Positions 1 through 11,922 of a DNA stretch of 64,000 nucleotides are shown piece by piece. Below the pieces are notes generated by a model. It did no database searches and was not told where the DNA came from. It worked only from the letters and a program-made list of their open reading frames with translations. Origin of the DNA: Amylostereum areolatum (Eukaryota; Basidiomycota; Agaricomycetes; Russulales; Stereaceae); contig SAXG01000023.1 of the NCBI GenBank assembly GCA_012932865.1, positions 623,559-687,558 on the forward strand, written 5' to 3'. Both the position numbers and the translations under genes were made by a program. Positions within the stretch are counted from its first letter, which is position 1; the number at the start of each line of letters is the position of its first letter.

Positions 1-36
1 GGTGTCTGTGTCGTTCTATTCTTACCGTCCCCGCAG

Positions 37-815
37 CATGCTTTCGAGAACCTTGAGGAGAGCGCTAAGGACGGGATCGTCGACGAGCTGCTCAGCCAGG
101 GAACGGCCGTGTTTAGCGAGGTCGCTAAGAACCAATGGGGGTCGTACTGCGTACAACACAGTATGCGCGTCCCGCATCCTTAACTTCATTTTCGCTGACG
201 CAGAACCTCCAGTCCTTGAGCACGGGTCGACCAAGCATCGTCAAATGGCCCTGGAACATATTATCTCCGGCCTTCTGGACTTCGCAACGAACGAGCAAGG
301 GTCGAAGTCGGTCACTAAAGCGCTCAAGGAGGGAGGCAAGGAGACTTTGGATCGTATTATCAAGCGCATGGCTGAATCTACCAAGGGGTACGTTGGACCC
401 CTCGTTTCGCAGTACGTCTGCTGACCTCTGTCTGTAGGGGGCGACGTGCCATCATCGTCGACCTGGCGCTATCGGTCACAGGTAGCCAGCTCATCGCCGC
501 CGTTCTCCCGAATGTGATTACATCGATTGTTTCTCTCCCCCTTCGCGTGCTAAAGAAGCGTTTCATTTTCGGCAGGTTGATAAGGACCAGCGTACGATCC
601 TCTACGACGCTATCCGCGGACATATTGTCACCTTGCGAGGCTGCAAGACCGGATCCAAGGTTATTTGGTTATTGTGAGTGTTGCATTTCTCGTACATCAC
701 CGCATACTAACGAGTAGGGCGCTGGAAAAGCGACAGAATGGTGCGTCTTGCACCTCCGATTCCTGCACTGACTCGTTGTTGACATTGGGCGTAGCGCGCA
801 TACTATGGCTACTGA
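37..815 (+). CDS. Pumilio (PUF) RNA-binding protein, C-terminal part
   Basis: This is the 3' end of a gene that starts before the window. Exons: 37-160, 213-387, 438-513, 576-673, 731-740 and 795-815, with bases 1-36 looking like the end of an intron. The joined reading frame contains PUF-repeat motifs (NQWGSYCVQHILEHGS, then NEQGSKSVTKAL) and ends in the fungal terminal motif GSKVIWLFDRMRAYYGY followed by a stop. PUF proteins bind 3' UTRs of mRNAs and repress translation or promote decay in the cytoplasm. Two tiny exons (10 and 21 nt) encode the last residues, and phase is consistent throughout. The ending resembles the Puf1/Puf2 (Jsn1) branch, but I cannot see the N-terminus or an RRM, so the subfamily is inferred. 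Confidence 0.85.
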
Positions 816-1412
816 AGACGCCAGCTCAGCGACTGGACATTTACCTACCAAACCCTCGCAATATTTCCGACTCCATCTTAGACCAGCATCGCATCTCACC
901 GACACCATTTCAGCAAGCATCAACGCTCTCGCCTCAACCACGCATATATCGGAACGTCTCAAGAATTTCTCATGCAATCATAGCTTCCTCTGTATCTTTC
1001 CCGTATCCCGCATTCAACAAGCCTCAACCTCGCACGCCATAGCTTCACGATCTTCGAACCTGCATCTTCGTACGCCATGTTACTTCTGCTCCTTGATTCC
1101 CCCGTTTCCCCGCATATCTTTTCTTTCTATGGCTTGCGTGCACATCATACTTGCCGTCCTTCGCGCACCTTTCGTTTATCCCTTCACTGCATAACGTATC
1201 CTCGTCTCTACAAAGAAAAAACCACTGTAGCTCCGTGTATCTCCTTATCGCAAACTGTATCACCCCCGCCGCCATGTACACTACTGTATCTCCCAACCAA
1301 ATCGAACCAAGTCGCGTTGTTTATGCTGCCGAGTCGTCAGTCATTCATACGTTTACATCGTACCCCCTTCTCCTGCTGTCTACCGATCGTCCTCGATAGT
1401 GCAGGAGCAAAT
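816..1412. other. Intergenic, convergent 3' ends
   Basis: Pyrimidine-rich sequence between the PUF stop on the plus strand and the old yellow enzyme stop on the minus strand. It presumably holds both 3' UTRs. I see no convincing coding frame. Confidence 0.6.
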
Positions 1413-2732
1413 TCAAGCCATCTCAGCGAGAATTGCTTTCGATTCTTCTGCGAACGAATAAACATTATATCCTTCGGGCGACTCCTCGAGGTAGAACGTC
1501 GACCGGTCATAAGGCGTGAGTGGAATGTCATGCTTCAAACGAATGGGAAGATCGGGCTGGACATCGGACACTCAGTATCAAGAGTATTATGAGGGGCGAG
1601 GGGGGGGAGGACTGACATTCGACGTGTATAACCTCCCAAATGAAACGAGGGAGCCGTTTTCGTCCGCCTCCTTCACAGCAGAATCCCTCGTAAATCCACC
1701 GTTAGCGATGTAGGCCTTTCCGCGCCATATATCGCGCAGGAAATCGTTGGACTCGGCGAACCGAACGTCTCTTTCGAACGAGCCGGCGATACGCGGCTCC
1801 ACGACCGAGATATAGCCGAAGTCGGGATGGCGGTTGCGGATTTCGCGGACGAGGTAGCTGAAGACGGGCCTTGGATCCTCGGGCTCAACGTCGTTGTCTA
1901 CGATCGAATGAGCAAGGAAGTCGCTTGAGGTGATGTAGTTTACGTGCCAAAGCCTGGGGCCGTCGCCCAAGGAGATAGTTTGATGCCTACCCTGTCAGCG
2001 CCGACCGCACCCGCCACCGCATCGACGATCTCCAACGCAAACCGCGCCTTGTTCTCCGGAGAGCCGTTGTACTCGTCCGTCCGATTGTTCGCGAAGTTCT
2101 TCAGGAACTCGTCGAGGTGGTAGCCCGAGGAGCCACAGATTTCGACGCCGTCGAAGCCGGCTTTGTTTACGGCGTTCCGAGCCGCGTCAGCGTAGTACTG
2201 CACGTATTGCTTGATCTCTTCGCGCGTCATGGGGCGGGGTGCCTTGTTGTAGCCTTTGAAGGGGATGTCGCCGGCGGAGATATAGGGGAACGAGGGGTCG
2301 AGTTCGGCGAGGATGTCGGGGTCGCAAAGACGGCCGACGGTCCAAATCTGGCAGAAGATGAACGATCCCTTTGCGTGGACCGCGTCGACGACCTAGAACC
2401 GAACGGGCGCAAGATGTGAGCACGAGTGCACGCCGCCGCTTCGCATGTGGCATACTTAAGCTCACCTTCTTCCATCCAGCGATCTGTTCGTTGGACCAGA
2501 TGCCGGGAAGACCGCGCCAGGCAAGGCCAGCATCTTGCGGGGTGATGTATGTTGCCTCCGTGATCAAGAACGTGCCGGGTACGGCGGCGCGTTGGGCGTA
2601 GTGCTCGACTATCATGTCGCTGACCGTGTGCGTCCTGTCCGCGCGATTACGCGTGAGGCCGGGCATGATCACGCGATGTTGGAGGCTGACACGGCCGAGT
2701 TGGTAGGGCTCGAAGAGTTTCGACGTCGCCAT
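1413..2732 (-). CDS. Old yellow enzyme family NADH:flavin oxidoreductase
   Basis: FMN-dependent ene-reductase family (OYE / 12-oxophytodienoate reductase type), which reduces activated C=C bonds with NAD(P)H. Exons (5' to 3'): 2732-2466, 2392-1948, 1897-1617 and 1556-1413; total 1137 nt, 378 residues, normal for the family. The start ATG sits in a strong context (CCAACCATGG). Visible motifs: N-terminal FEPYQLGRVSLQHRVIMPG, then GLPGIWSNEQIAGWKKVVD, NRTDEYNGSPENKARF, and near the C-terminus RGKAYIANGGFTRDSA followed by the usual ending LPIRLKHDIPLTPYDRSTF. The substrate-pocket motif usually reading EIHxANGY reads EICGSSGY here, so the conserved His/Asn pair is absent while the Tyr remains. Intron 1947-1898 needs a GC donor (GCACGT). 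Probably cytosolic, as no signal is visible. Confidence 0.88.
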
Positions 2733-3591
2733 GGTTGGGCTGTCGAAGAAGGGCAGGTGAGGCATGGTTATTGTCGTTCATGCGCCCTTTTCAACCCGTC
2801 AGTCGAACAGCGAACCCACCTGGACTTTCGATGCAAAGTCGTCGATTGCCATCGCCCACCACACGCGGATTACTAGATGCCCCACCCGTCCTCTTCAGAC
2901 CCACGTACAATGAGCGATATCTGACGCTTAATCAGTCGGTTTATCCACCCGGGCAGGTTGTTGGCGGCTTACTATGGGCGGCATGCAACAGCCAAACTAA
3001 TGCAGTTTTAGTCATGCATACAGCGGTAACTGGGGAGGCTGGCCTAGACGAGATAGAGCTACCACAGCGAAAGATCAACGACGATCAGAGATTGCGTGAA
3101 AGTCTGAATTTACATGCCGGACTTGTGGAATTTCGGTGAAAAAAGCGTTAAATAGGACGATAGGTCGCTTTGTCTCTAGAGACAGGTACAGAAAGGGTTG
3201 TCACAACTCACGAACGCGCAAAAGACAGGAGCGTGGACTCTGGAGCAAGGAGGAACGGAGAGGCGGCGCCGGAAACTGACGTATTCATGCCTCGAGCAAG
3301 ACTGTCTCTTCAGTTTCTCCCGTACGGCCCTACTTACTGGTCTTTGCTCTCCGGTCTGCACCGCAGCCGCCTATGAACAATATCAATGGGAACCTGAAGA
3401 CCACTCGATGCGAAGATTCTCACCTGAGAATACATATCAAGACGACAGTCGATCTATTTTAGGATGATGATTCGTCCGAAAGGAAGGCAAGGTAAACAGA
3501 CAATGCACAGCCAGATACAAGGAAGGATGAGCACCGAGCAAAAGGAAACAAGAGCACAGCGGAACGACCGCCGATAAATTCGAGAACATCT
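2733..3591. other. Intergenic region upstream of the OYE gene
   Basis: About 860 bases between the OYE start (minus strand) and the 3' end of the next minus-strand gene. It should contain the OYE promoter. Open frames on both strands lack family motifs or splice logic and look accidental. Confidence 0.5.
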
Positions 3592-5026
3592 TTAGTACAA
3601 CCCGAGCATGGTACTGGCCTGATTCATCAGGTCGACAAAGTACGATCTCCCCTCAGTATCGCTGTCATCAGTTATAACGAAGCCGCCGTCCATCTCTTCC
3701 ACCGATTCATTTGAGTTCACGATATCCCCGTCTTCATCTTGAACAGTGATAACCTGGGACGGAGTGTTGAACTGGGTTGCTGAACCATCGTCATGATCAG
3801 CAGCATCGTCCAAGGCCTCAAAGATAATTCCCGCAACATGCGACCAGTCCGTGGGCATTGCGCGACGCTGAGCATTAACAGGATGTGTGGATATGCCTGT
3901 GCCGGGAGGAGAAGATCGACTAGAACTGGAAGAGCCACTGATAGTGCTCGGTGTGCCTTCTTCATGACTAGTATTGTCCCAGCCAACGAAGTTGGCGATG
4001 ACGGGAACTTTGCCATTCCTGGTCTCGATGGTATCCAGATCGATGGATTGTAGTAGCTCCTCGTCCGAAAGTGACTCAAGTATGGATGATATCTTGTCCT
4101 GGAAAGCCTTGTTTCCTAAAATCACGCCACGATTAATCGAGAGAACAAGGCGTTTTTGACAACGAACCTCCATGAATCTTGCGTGTGCTTCCACGCGTGA
4201 TGCCGTTCTCGAGCACCGAAACCAACGATACAGTTGTGGCATGTGAGACAATGACGGTGATATGAACCTGGACTGCGTCGCAAGCTGGTAATCGGTATAA
4301 GGCCAGGATATTTGCACACTTTATGAGATCTTCGTGTTACCTTTTGTCTCGTTCCCAGAGGTGCCATCGCCAATACCACCAGTGGCCCTCGAAGATGCTG
4401 GTGAATTTTGACCCTTGGATTTGGGGACGCCAGCGTCCTCTGAAATTGTCGCATATATTAGATCAGAGACTGTACAGACCGATGAGGCAAAGCAGACCTT
4501 CTGTTGCCTTTCCATTTGTAGGAGTGGAATCTCTACTGTGTATGTCCGCACCTAGGGTCGCTTTGCTCCAAGCTTCGGCTGATATTAACTGTAATGACTC
4601 GTTTCGACTAGGTCTTCGTAACTTGAACGAGACCGCTTACCTTGACCAGGGCCATGCCGTTCTGGGCACTCACGCGGAAAGCGCGTGCCGCCCGATATTG
4701 ACGTCTGTACCCTTTTGCGTCTATGTAGGCCGACTTCAAATACAGCTCTCTGGCGAAGCAGCGAAAATTGAACACGGACGTAAGTAAGTAAATTTTACAA
4801 GTTCCAGCTGTGAAGATACGCACTGCTCCATGATTCCATCTACAGCGCGCGTTTGTTCGAGGTTGTAATACTTCCTATGAGCGTCGATGATCTGGCGCGT
4901 CTCCGAAAAGGTATCTTCGGCGCGGGCGTGGTGGAATGACGGACTGCAGACACGGAAAAGCTCCTTTATGCCTTCTTTGCCAAGCATGACAAGGCACACG
5001 ATGGATGCTTCGCCGGTTGGTATCAT
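3592..5026 (-). CDS. Unrecognised six-exon protein
   Basis: I do not recognise this gene. A consistent model is exons 5026-4824, 4749-4641, 4588-4480, 4439-4341, 4272-4168 and 4115-3592; total 1149 nt, 382 residues. All junctions are GT-AG, although the intron 4479-4440 is only 40 nt. The N-terminal part is alpha-helical looking (ARAEDTFSETRQIIDAHRKY). The C-terminal third is acidic and Ser-rich, with a GSSSSSRSSPPG linker and an acidic tail (ITDDSDTEGRSYFVDL). No membrane segment or signal peptide is apparent. The start ATG at 5026 is the first in frame after an upstream stretch without stops, so an additional 5' exon is possible. Existence is well supported by phase; function is unknown. 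Confidence 0.6.
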
Positions 5027-5494
5027 AGCTGTCGAGGGGTAGAAATGAGACGAGGACGAGGGTGGATTGGGAAAGACTGCGCTATACCATACGGTCAGTC
5101 CATACAATCTCTTTTATAGCCAACATAGCGCTGAATGAGTGTATTGGGTGATCAGGATCACTTCGACGACTGTGAGAGGAGGCGCATGAGGAAGCTTCTA
5201 AGTTAACAATAAAGCTGGCCGGGACCTGGCAGGGATTGGGTGTAACTTCCCATAAGCAGTACAATTGACAAGAGCGCTGCATCCAGTAGAGCGGTGCACA
5301 ACGAAATTGAACGAATAGAGAATAAGACAAGAATAAGAGACGCTGGATCCACGACTTCAATCTAGTTCACTCGTGACGCATGAAAAACGTAATAATGTAA
5401 CGCGTTGCGTCGTCACGTAATTACATCTTTGGTCGGCCCGCCAGTTGGCAGTTACAGTCAAGTTACAGTCCCATCTCTTTCTCCTCTTCCTTTC
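5027..5494. promoter_or_regulatory. Divergent promoter region
   Basis: Sequence between the starts of the unrecognised gene (minus) and the kinase-like gene (plus). It probably carries both promoters. It holds a duplicated TTACAGTC (about 5453 and 5463) just upstream of the kinase-like ATG. No TATA box is obvious. Confidence 0.4.
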
Positions 5495-6835
5495 ATGGCT
5501 CCCCGTCTTGCTGAAGATTATGCACCGAAGGTCCCCATCATGGATAAGAAGGTGACCCCCTCCACTCTCACTGACATCGAAAGGATGTGGAGAGACCAGC
5601 AAAGTTGGCTCAAGGAGCGGGGTTATCTACTTCGCCCGCGCTTTCGACCTGATTGGGTACCGTCATGGACTACGGGAAACACTCCCGGGGATTATAGCGA
5701 TGCAGAGGATGTTCGACGCTGTATAGTGAGTACTGCTGCAAACCTCGGATGCGCGTTTACTGACTGTCCTGCAGCCCGGACCCGTTATGGACGCCACACG
5801 CATATCGGACGGTGCATATGTCTTGCTCAAGCATGTTTATATTCCCAGCCACCCACACGAAGTTGAAATTATGAAGTATTTATCTTCAGATCTGCTCAAA
5901 AGCGACCCTCGCAATCGCTGTGTCCCCCTCCTGGAGTCTTTCGTTGTTCCTGACTACCCCGACGACATCGTTCTCGTCCTACCGTTTCTCAAGAAGTTCA
6001 ATAAGCCTCGGTTTGAAACATTCGGAGAAGCTATGTCGGCATTTACACAGATATTTGAGGTATGGGCGACGTCCTTGGTAGTCCCGCACCCGCTTACCAC
6101 CATCGCCCTATATAGTCGCTTCAGTTCATGCATGAGCATAACATCGCGCATAGGCCGGTTATATTCTGTTTCAAAACAATGTATATGGACTAATTACTTT
6201 TGATTAGGGACTGTACGGCTCAAAATATCATGATGGATGCAACACCGATGTATCCTCATCCCTGGCATCCCGCCGAACCGTCTCGCCGTCGTGACTGGAA
6301 GGGAAATGCCAAAGCCTATACGCGCACACAACGTCCAGTCAAATACTACCTTATTGATTTTGGGCTTTCCGAACGGTTCAATCCGAACGATGGTCCTCCG
6401 TTATCATATCCGTCTTTGGGTGGTGACAAGAGTGTCCCGGAACAAGTACACGGAAACCTCTGCAATCCATTCCAGACAGACGTGTATTACATTGGAAATG
6501 TCGTTCGTGTGCACTTCATGGAGGTGCGTCGTTCATCGTCTTCATATGATGTGTAAAACCGTCTGAATATAAAGCTCTAGAAATACCATGGTTTTGAGTT
6601 CATGAAGCCGCTTATCGCCGATATGGTCCAGGCCGAGATGGACAAACGCCCCACTATGGACGAGGTCGTCACTCGTTTTCAAAAGATTAGGGATGAATTG
6701 AACTGGTGGAAGCTTCGCTCGCGCCTCGTCAGTCGCAAAGAGTGGTCTATTGTTCGCCCGTGGCGAGCAGCCCGCCACTGGTACTTGACTGCAACTGATA
6801 TCGCTACTGGCAAGGCCGCCATTCCAGAGCCGTGA
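5495..6835 (+). CDS. Basidiomycete protein-kinase-like protein
   Basis: Exons 5495-5725, 5775-6059, 6116-6153, 6208-6523 and 6581-6835; 1125 nt, 374 residues. It belongs to a kinase-like family that is expanded in mushrooms. Visible kinase features are the catalytic loop HNIAHRDCTAQN (HRD plus Asn kept), the metal-binding LIDFGLSERF, and a C-lobe helix ADMVQAEMDKRPTMDEV. The N-lobe is degenerate: no glycine loop is evident, and the candidate ATP lysine is in GAYVLLKHV. Activity is therefore uncertain. Joining HR|DC requires a GC donor at 6154 (GCCGGT), which is weak; an unusual splice site or a sequence error are the alternatives. The protein has no signal peptide. Substrates are unknown. Confidence 0.78.
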
Positions 6836-8122
6836 ACTGCCCCTGTCGAAACACACTTCTGTCCTACTAAACACACTGCTGTCTTACTGCTTTGATGCTG
6901 TCGTTCTTACATTAGTAGTTCCTTGCTATCGCCGTCCCTCGCACGTCCTTACTGTACCCTTGTTAACGCCCATGTATCAATTTTGGATGGAATATCGTTG
7001 CACTGCTAGTGAAGTGTACCGGCTGTAAGCAGTGTTCCTTATGCCCCGTCACCAGGAAAGTGTAACACTGGTGTGATAGCATCAACTTAATGACATGGGA
7101 CCTCCATGCAGGATAATGACACCAGGATCAGGTTCCTAGCTAAGGATGTAAGTACAGATGCTTTCATTGTTTGGCGATTGGGCCGGAAGAAGTGCGTCAC
7201 AAGAGCCCAACACCGGGTTTCATGGCTATTGGTCGCTATAGTCACGTCATGGGACAAAAGCCTCAGCTCTCGAGAGCTCTATGCGGTAGTTTTCTGGGCG
7301 CATCATGTAGATGGATGTAATCATTGAGGACTGAGTTTTCATCGATCTTAAGGCCCCATGCGGTCCTGTGATATACATAAGACGACTTTCTATGGGTCGA
7401 AAAATGGATACCTGCATAATCAACCTCTGTTCATAGAGGTATCCTTGTCGTTCACTGGGCAATTTCGGAAGGTTGTACCCCCGAGGTATCCGCGCCGCAT
7501 ACGAAGTATCCAGTGTCCGAGAAGAGAACAAAAGGACCCATGGTATATTGTTCTCATTCAAAGATCGTTCAGAGTCGACAGATTGATCCGTGTGGGTGCA
7601 CATGGGTCCGGGTCGACGTCGTCAGATCATGTCGCTCACAAAAAGATTCCACGGCTTGTCCACTTAAGACCTTCGTTGTCGTTTGTGTCGGCGCTGCTTC
7701 TCGAAGATGAAGGTTGGAGAGCAAGAAGCTGAATACGTCGACGCGATGCTATTGTTCTAAGTAAGCATGAAGTGTCCATCGCGTTATTGGGTATGGGCGC
7801 ATGCGTACCTATTAAGTGCCCGATTCCAACCTGGTCGTCGGGGTGGGAGTATAACGGGTTTTATTGTTGCTCATGGATCAGAGTGACAGCGATTGTACTG
7901 AAGACGGCTGAGAAGTTGTCAGTGTGGTACGTGGCAACCCTTAGTATGATGAGAAGAATAGAAACCGTAGCACCATCAACCAATGATATCTTGTCGCAAG
8001 TGGGATTGAACTCTACAAATACATAAGTACACATGAGGAGAGGTGGTCGCGGAGAGATGTATCCCAAGACGATATCTTCGGAGTGTTCTAGCTATGGTAA
8101 TATTCCACGGTCCACGGTGAGC
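6836..8122. other. Intergenic, possible membrane-protein relic
   Basis: About 1.3 kb between two convergent genes. I find no complete gene. On the minus strand, around 8067-7861, an open frame after a plausible acceptor reads CDKISLVDGATVSILLIILR, a hydrophobic helix recalling multi-pass membrane proteins seen elsewhere in the window. Another minus frame at 7603-7247 is open for 118 codons but carries no motif. These may be remnants of a decayed gene, at low confidence. Confidence 0.35.
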
Positions 8123-10157
8123 TCAGTTAGAAGTGAGCGACACATCCTGGATCCACCTCGTTATCATGTCCTGCGATTGCGCTTTATGGGCGAATTATTA
8201 TTGTAGAAAGTGAAAGGAAACTCACCAAAGCGGCCTCGCCTTGGTCGAAGGGAACCATATGGCTATGACGGAAGAGTCAACAAACCGCCGTGAGTATGCG
8301 TAAAGCCACATACCCTGCCTCAAAGACGGTCACGAATGAAACATTGCCTGCACCGAAGCCGCCGGCGCCGGCGCTACGTACCTCACCGGCGACACGACCG
8401 GAGTCGAGGGTGACCCACTGCAACGGCTTGGATGCAGCGAACTCCTCGTGGAACTTGTGCTCGAGTTGTTCGACCCACCGCTCGTTGCCCTGAACGCAAG
8501 CATCAGCATTTCGTTCGGGAATATCATAATGGATCCTCCTCACTAGGTAGTTGCACATCGCGTCTGATATGCATGCATGTGAGTGTTGATAGAAACAAAG
8601 AACAAGCGACGATACTACGCACCCGCGTTACCAGCGTAGACAAGTAGACGGATCCCATCGTTGATGAGGTCAGGGAGGAGAAGTGCACTGTTATGTGAGC
8701 CATCACCCTGGAAGAGGAACGCCTGGTTGATGTCCAGGTTGCACGATGCAAATTCGCGGGATGCGTCAACGCCAAGGGTGGCCTTCACTTTCGGGTCATT
8801 GAGGTAAGTTTCGATCCAGGTGAGTTCGCGATAGCAAAGCGCGCCATCCTTCTGGCGATCACAAGAGCGGCGTACGTCGTATAAGTTCTTTCCAGTTTCT
8901 GCGACGTGAATCAGCCTTCCATATATAGATGGCTAAAAAAACAGACGCACGTTGGAGTGGACCGAAAAGCTGGCTGTTGCAATAAAGTCCGGCGGGAACA
9001 CACGCAAGCTTGGAGTTGAAATCGTAGCAAGACTTAATGAGGCGCTGGCACGTCGGCACCTTGGTCCTGAGGGCCTGGCATTGCGGGCCATTAGGGTCGT
9101 CGTAGACGGGGTACGGACCGTCACATGCGTAGTCGGGAACGGAAGCCATCTGAACATAGGGGTCGGTGAGGCCGTTGGCAAGGATAACAGACGCCAAGTT
9201 GATCTTCTGAACATGCGGGATCGGCGCAAGGGCAAGCTCCTTGTTCTTCTTGTAGATAACCGAAGCAATGTTGGGGGCGTATGTTCCACCATAACTCTCC
9301 GCTGCGAGGTGGAAGGGCTGATCAGCGTACTTGGGGTAACGCGCCAGGAAGAGCTCAAGGAAGGCGTAAACATCTTCCCCAGCAACGGGGCTGGTGTTCA
9401 CGGTTGAGCCATCGTCCGAGTAGGAGTACCCGACATTGATAGGTTGGTCCAGGAAAATGATATTGGCATGTTCGTTCCAGGAGTGCTGGTTGAAGGTCGT
9501 ATTCTTGCCCTCGTCGGCGATGCGGCACGGACCGAGCTCCATGAGTAGGCCAGTAGATGAACTGCACCCTGGACCGCCATTAAGCCAAAGCACAAGTGGG
9601 TCATTGGCGGGGTCTCCTCGGGACTCAAAGAACCTAGAAAGAACAGGATAGTATGAGAAACGTGTTGGCAGCTTGCTGCGCATATGCGCACCAGTAGAAC
9701 AGATGTTTGCCGTCAGTTATGTCGAGATAACCTGAGTACTGCTGTACGGAAGCATCACAGATCTCGGGCTCGGTTACTCTCAGTTGATAGTCAGAAAATG
9801 ACGGGTGGCTGATGAGTTCATCTGCAAGGCCAAAGGTAAATATATGCTCAGGAGATAGGAAGTCGAATACCCACAAGTCAGGCCGTTTTGTTTCACAAAC
9901 TGCTGGCCAAACACATCGCGCCACGTCTCGACCTTGTCCTCCACTTTGCCCCTCAACTTCTCCACCTTCTCCTCCCCGGATGAGAAGACCTCTTCCACGG
10001 CATGGAGGACGTTGTCGACGCCCTGCGCGATTGTGCCAAATATGCCGCCTGTAGCGATATCGGAATAACCGTTCAGATCACCGAGGACTTCCTGGTGCTC
10101 GCTGGCCGGCACCGCAAGGACGGCAGGGAGAGAGAGGAGGAGCGATAATGCCTTCAT
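8123..10157 (-). CDS. Serine carboxypeptidase (S10), copy 1
   Basis: Carboxypeptidase Y-type exopeptidase that removes C-terminal residues in the vacuole or outside the cell. Exons: 10157-9875, 9821-9692, 9633-8951, 8898-8623, 8563-8544, 8489-8314, 8262-8226 and 8170-8123; 1653 nt, 550 residues, phase-consistent. Signal peptide MKALSLLLSLPAVLAVPAS, then a charged propeptide of roughly 100 residues. Substrate-binding [11 protein letters not shown], the nucleophile Ser in [11 protein letters not shown], the Asp in LLVYAGNADAMCNYLG, and the catalytic His in AGHMVPFDQGEAAL are all present, so it should be active. Several N-x-S/T sites suggest glycosylation. A 20-nt micro-exon encodes DAMCNYL after the catalytic Asp region. 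The second copy lies 2.5 kb away with the same exon plan. Confidence 0.95.
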
Positions 10158-10577
10158 TGTGGACAGCGTCGAGGCTTGGCCGAGGGCTGTAGATGAAAGC
10201 GAGAGACAACCTGACCAGGTCGCGCGGCGCGCATGTCCTAGGGCACAACCCGGTTCGGTTTGTATCGAACGGTTCGCTACGCTGTTGCAGGCAGGGCCGC
10301 AGCTTGCCTCAGGCTTGCAATAAGCCTCCAGTGAAGGGCCAAGGTTCGATTATATTCTCGACGCACGCTAGTACCCATCTGTACTTCCGAAAGACCCAAC
10401 GATGATGTAAATAATAAATACCACGTATCTGAATGTCGTGCAGAAGTCCATGTTGATACAATGAGCGACGAGAAGCCAAGCCATAGACACAGTAAACCCA
10501 AATGAGCGTGAAGTATGGTGCAAGATACAGAGGGTTCATGAGACAATAATTATACTATAGTGACGGGCTGAAGGTAA
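10158..10577. promoter_or_regulatory. Upstream region of carboxypeptidase copy 1
   Basis: About 420 bases between the carboxypeptidase start and the terpene synthase stop. It should hold the carboxypeptidase promoter and the terpene synthase 3' UTR. No clear TATA box is placed well for the start. Confidence 0.4.
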
Positions 10578-11922
10578 CTATCCCGGGCACGAAATGTGGC
10601 AGCCGGACCTAATGATATATCCTCCCTTCTGCTGGACCAAGGACCTGGTAAACTGCTCACCAGCACATACGACAGCCATCGCATCCACCCGTCGAAACAC
10701 CCAGAGCGCGAGCGTGACAGGTGCTTCGCAGTCCGGCAGGTCCTTTTTTATCCCTTTGTCTATCCGCGGGGGGAAGAGCTGGACCACCCTGGTGGCCTTT
10801 ATATGCGGACCCAACGGTCCAAAGTATCGGTATGTTTGGAAGCTCCAATGCAACGATCCGACGATCCAATCTTGCAGCCCCTGCACATAATCACGAACGT
10901 TGACATCCAACTGGGGATTCCACGACGGCAACCGGGAGAGGTTCGCAACGAATGCGTCGATGGTCTGTTTGCACAGCATACCAACGCGGTTCATGGCCGC
11001 CTGTAACGAGAGCCTTTCGTGCGTCATTAGGATGCAGATCATATTGTGCGTGTCCCCGCGCGACTGCTCAATGTTATAGGAAAATATATCCTGTCCATAT
11101 ATGAGCTTCCCTGTAGACATTATGAGAGAACAGAATAGAAACATACGTTGGACCATGTCACCAGATCGTTCGCGCCTTGACACAAGGCGGCGACGACGGG
11201 ATGCTCCAGGACGTCTTCGGGAAGTTCTATCCCGAGAGCATACTCGATGAGATCGAAGCAGGGTTTGCATCCGGACGTGTCCCTCCGCATGTCAATGTAC
11301 GTTGCTAGGTCCGGCACGCGTCCTCGCATCCGATCTTGAGCTTGTTGATGCACGGCCTGAAAGAACATCTGAGTTGACGATTTGAAACGCCGCTGTACGC
11401 CAAGCCCACAGTCGGGAATGCACCGGGACCAAAAGCTGTACGAGGAGAGGAGGTTACGTTCCGCCGAGAACAGCCATGGTAGAGACGAGATACTCACTCT
11501 CGCGCCAGCCGCGCCGCCGTATTCTCCACCCCGGCTTCCTGGCTCGCTAGTGGTTTGAATTCCTCGGGCCATTCCAACGCATTCATCACCAAGTCCGACA
11601 GCCTCCGTGTGTCGCGCGACTTCATTCCGTCCGAGATGTTGTCCAGGTGGAAGAGGTAGTTCATCCAGTCGCTGACCACGCGTAGACGGTCGGGGTGACA
11701 GTTGTTGTACACACACGCAGTGAGCTCCCCTGCCTGGAGTCCGCGCATGGCCTTGATCTTGTGAGACGGCAAGGTAGGGATGCTGCCAATAATCCATGCC
11801 AGAGATTCCGCGGCGATCGCATCGCCGTGGGGATGGTAGAGTAGAGGAAATGGACAATGAGAGACGAGGTCGGGAAGAACGAAAGTGGGGACCGAGGGAG
11901 TGTAAGGGGGTGGGAACGTCAT
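10578..11922 (-). CDS. Sesquiterpene synthase (class I terpene cyclase)
   Basis: Cyclises a prenyl diphosphate, most likely farnesyl diphosphate, after metal-driven loss of pyrophosphate. Exons 11922-11498, 11435-11147 and 11090-10578; 1227 nt, 408 residues. The acidic metal motif is D94-N-I-S-D98 in NYLFHLDNISDG, and the second motif is N238-D-I-F-S242-Y-N-I-E246. The later conserved R-Y pair is in SFQTYRYFGPLG. These three elements are the full class I set, so activity is expected. About 60 residues follow the usual family end (after VVQLFPPR), either a real extension or a missed terminal intron. Product specificity cannot be read from sequence. It is soluble, with no signal. Carboxypeptidase genes flank it on both sides. 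Confidence 0.93.
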
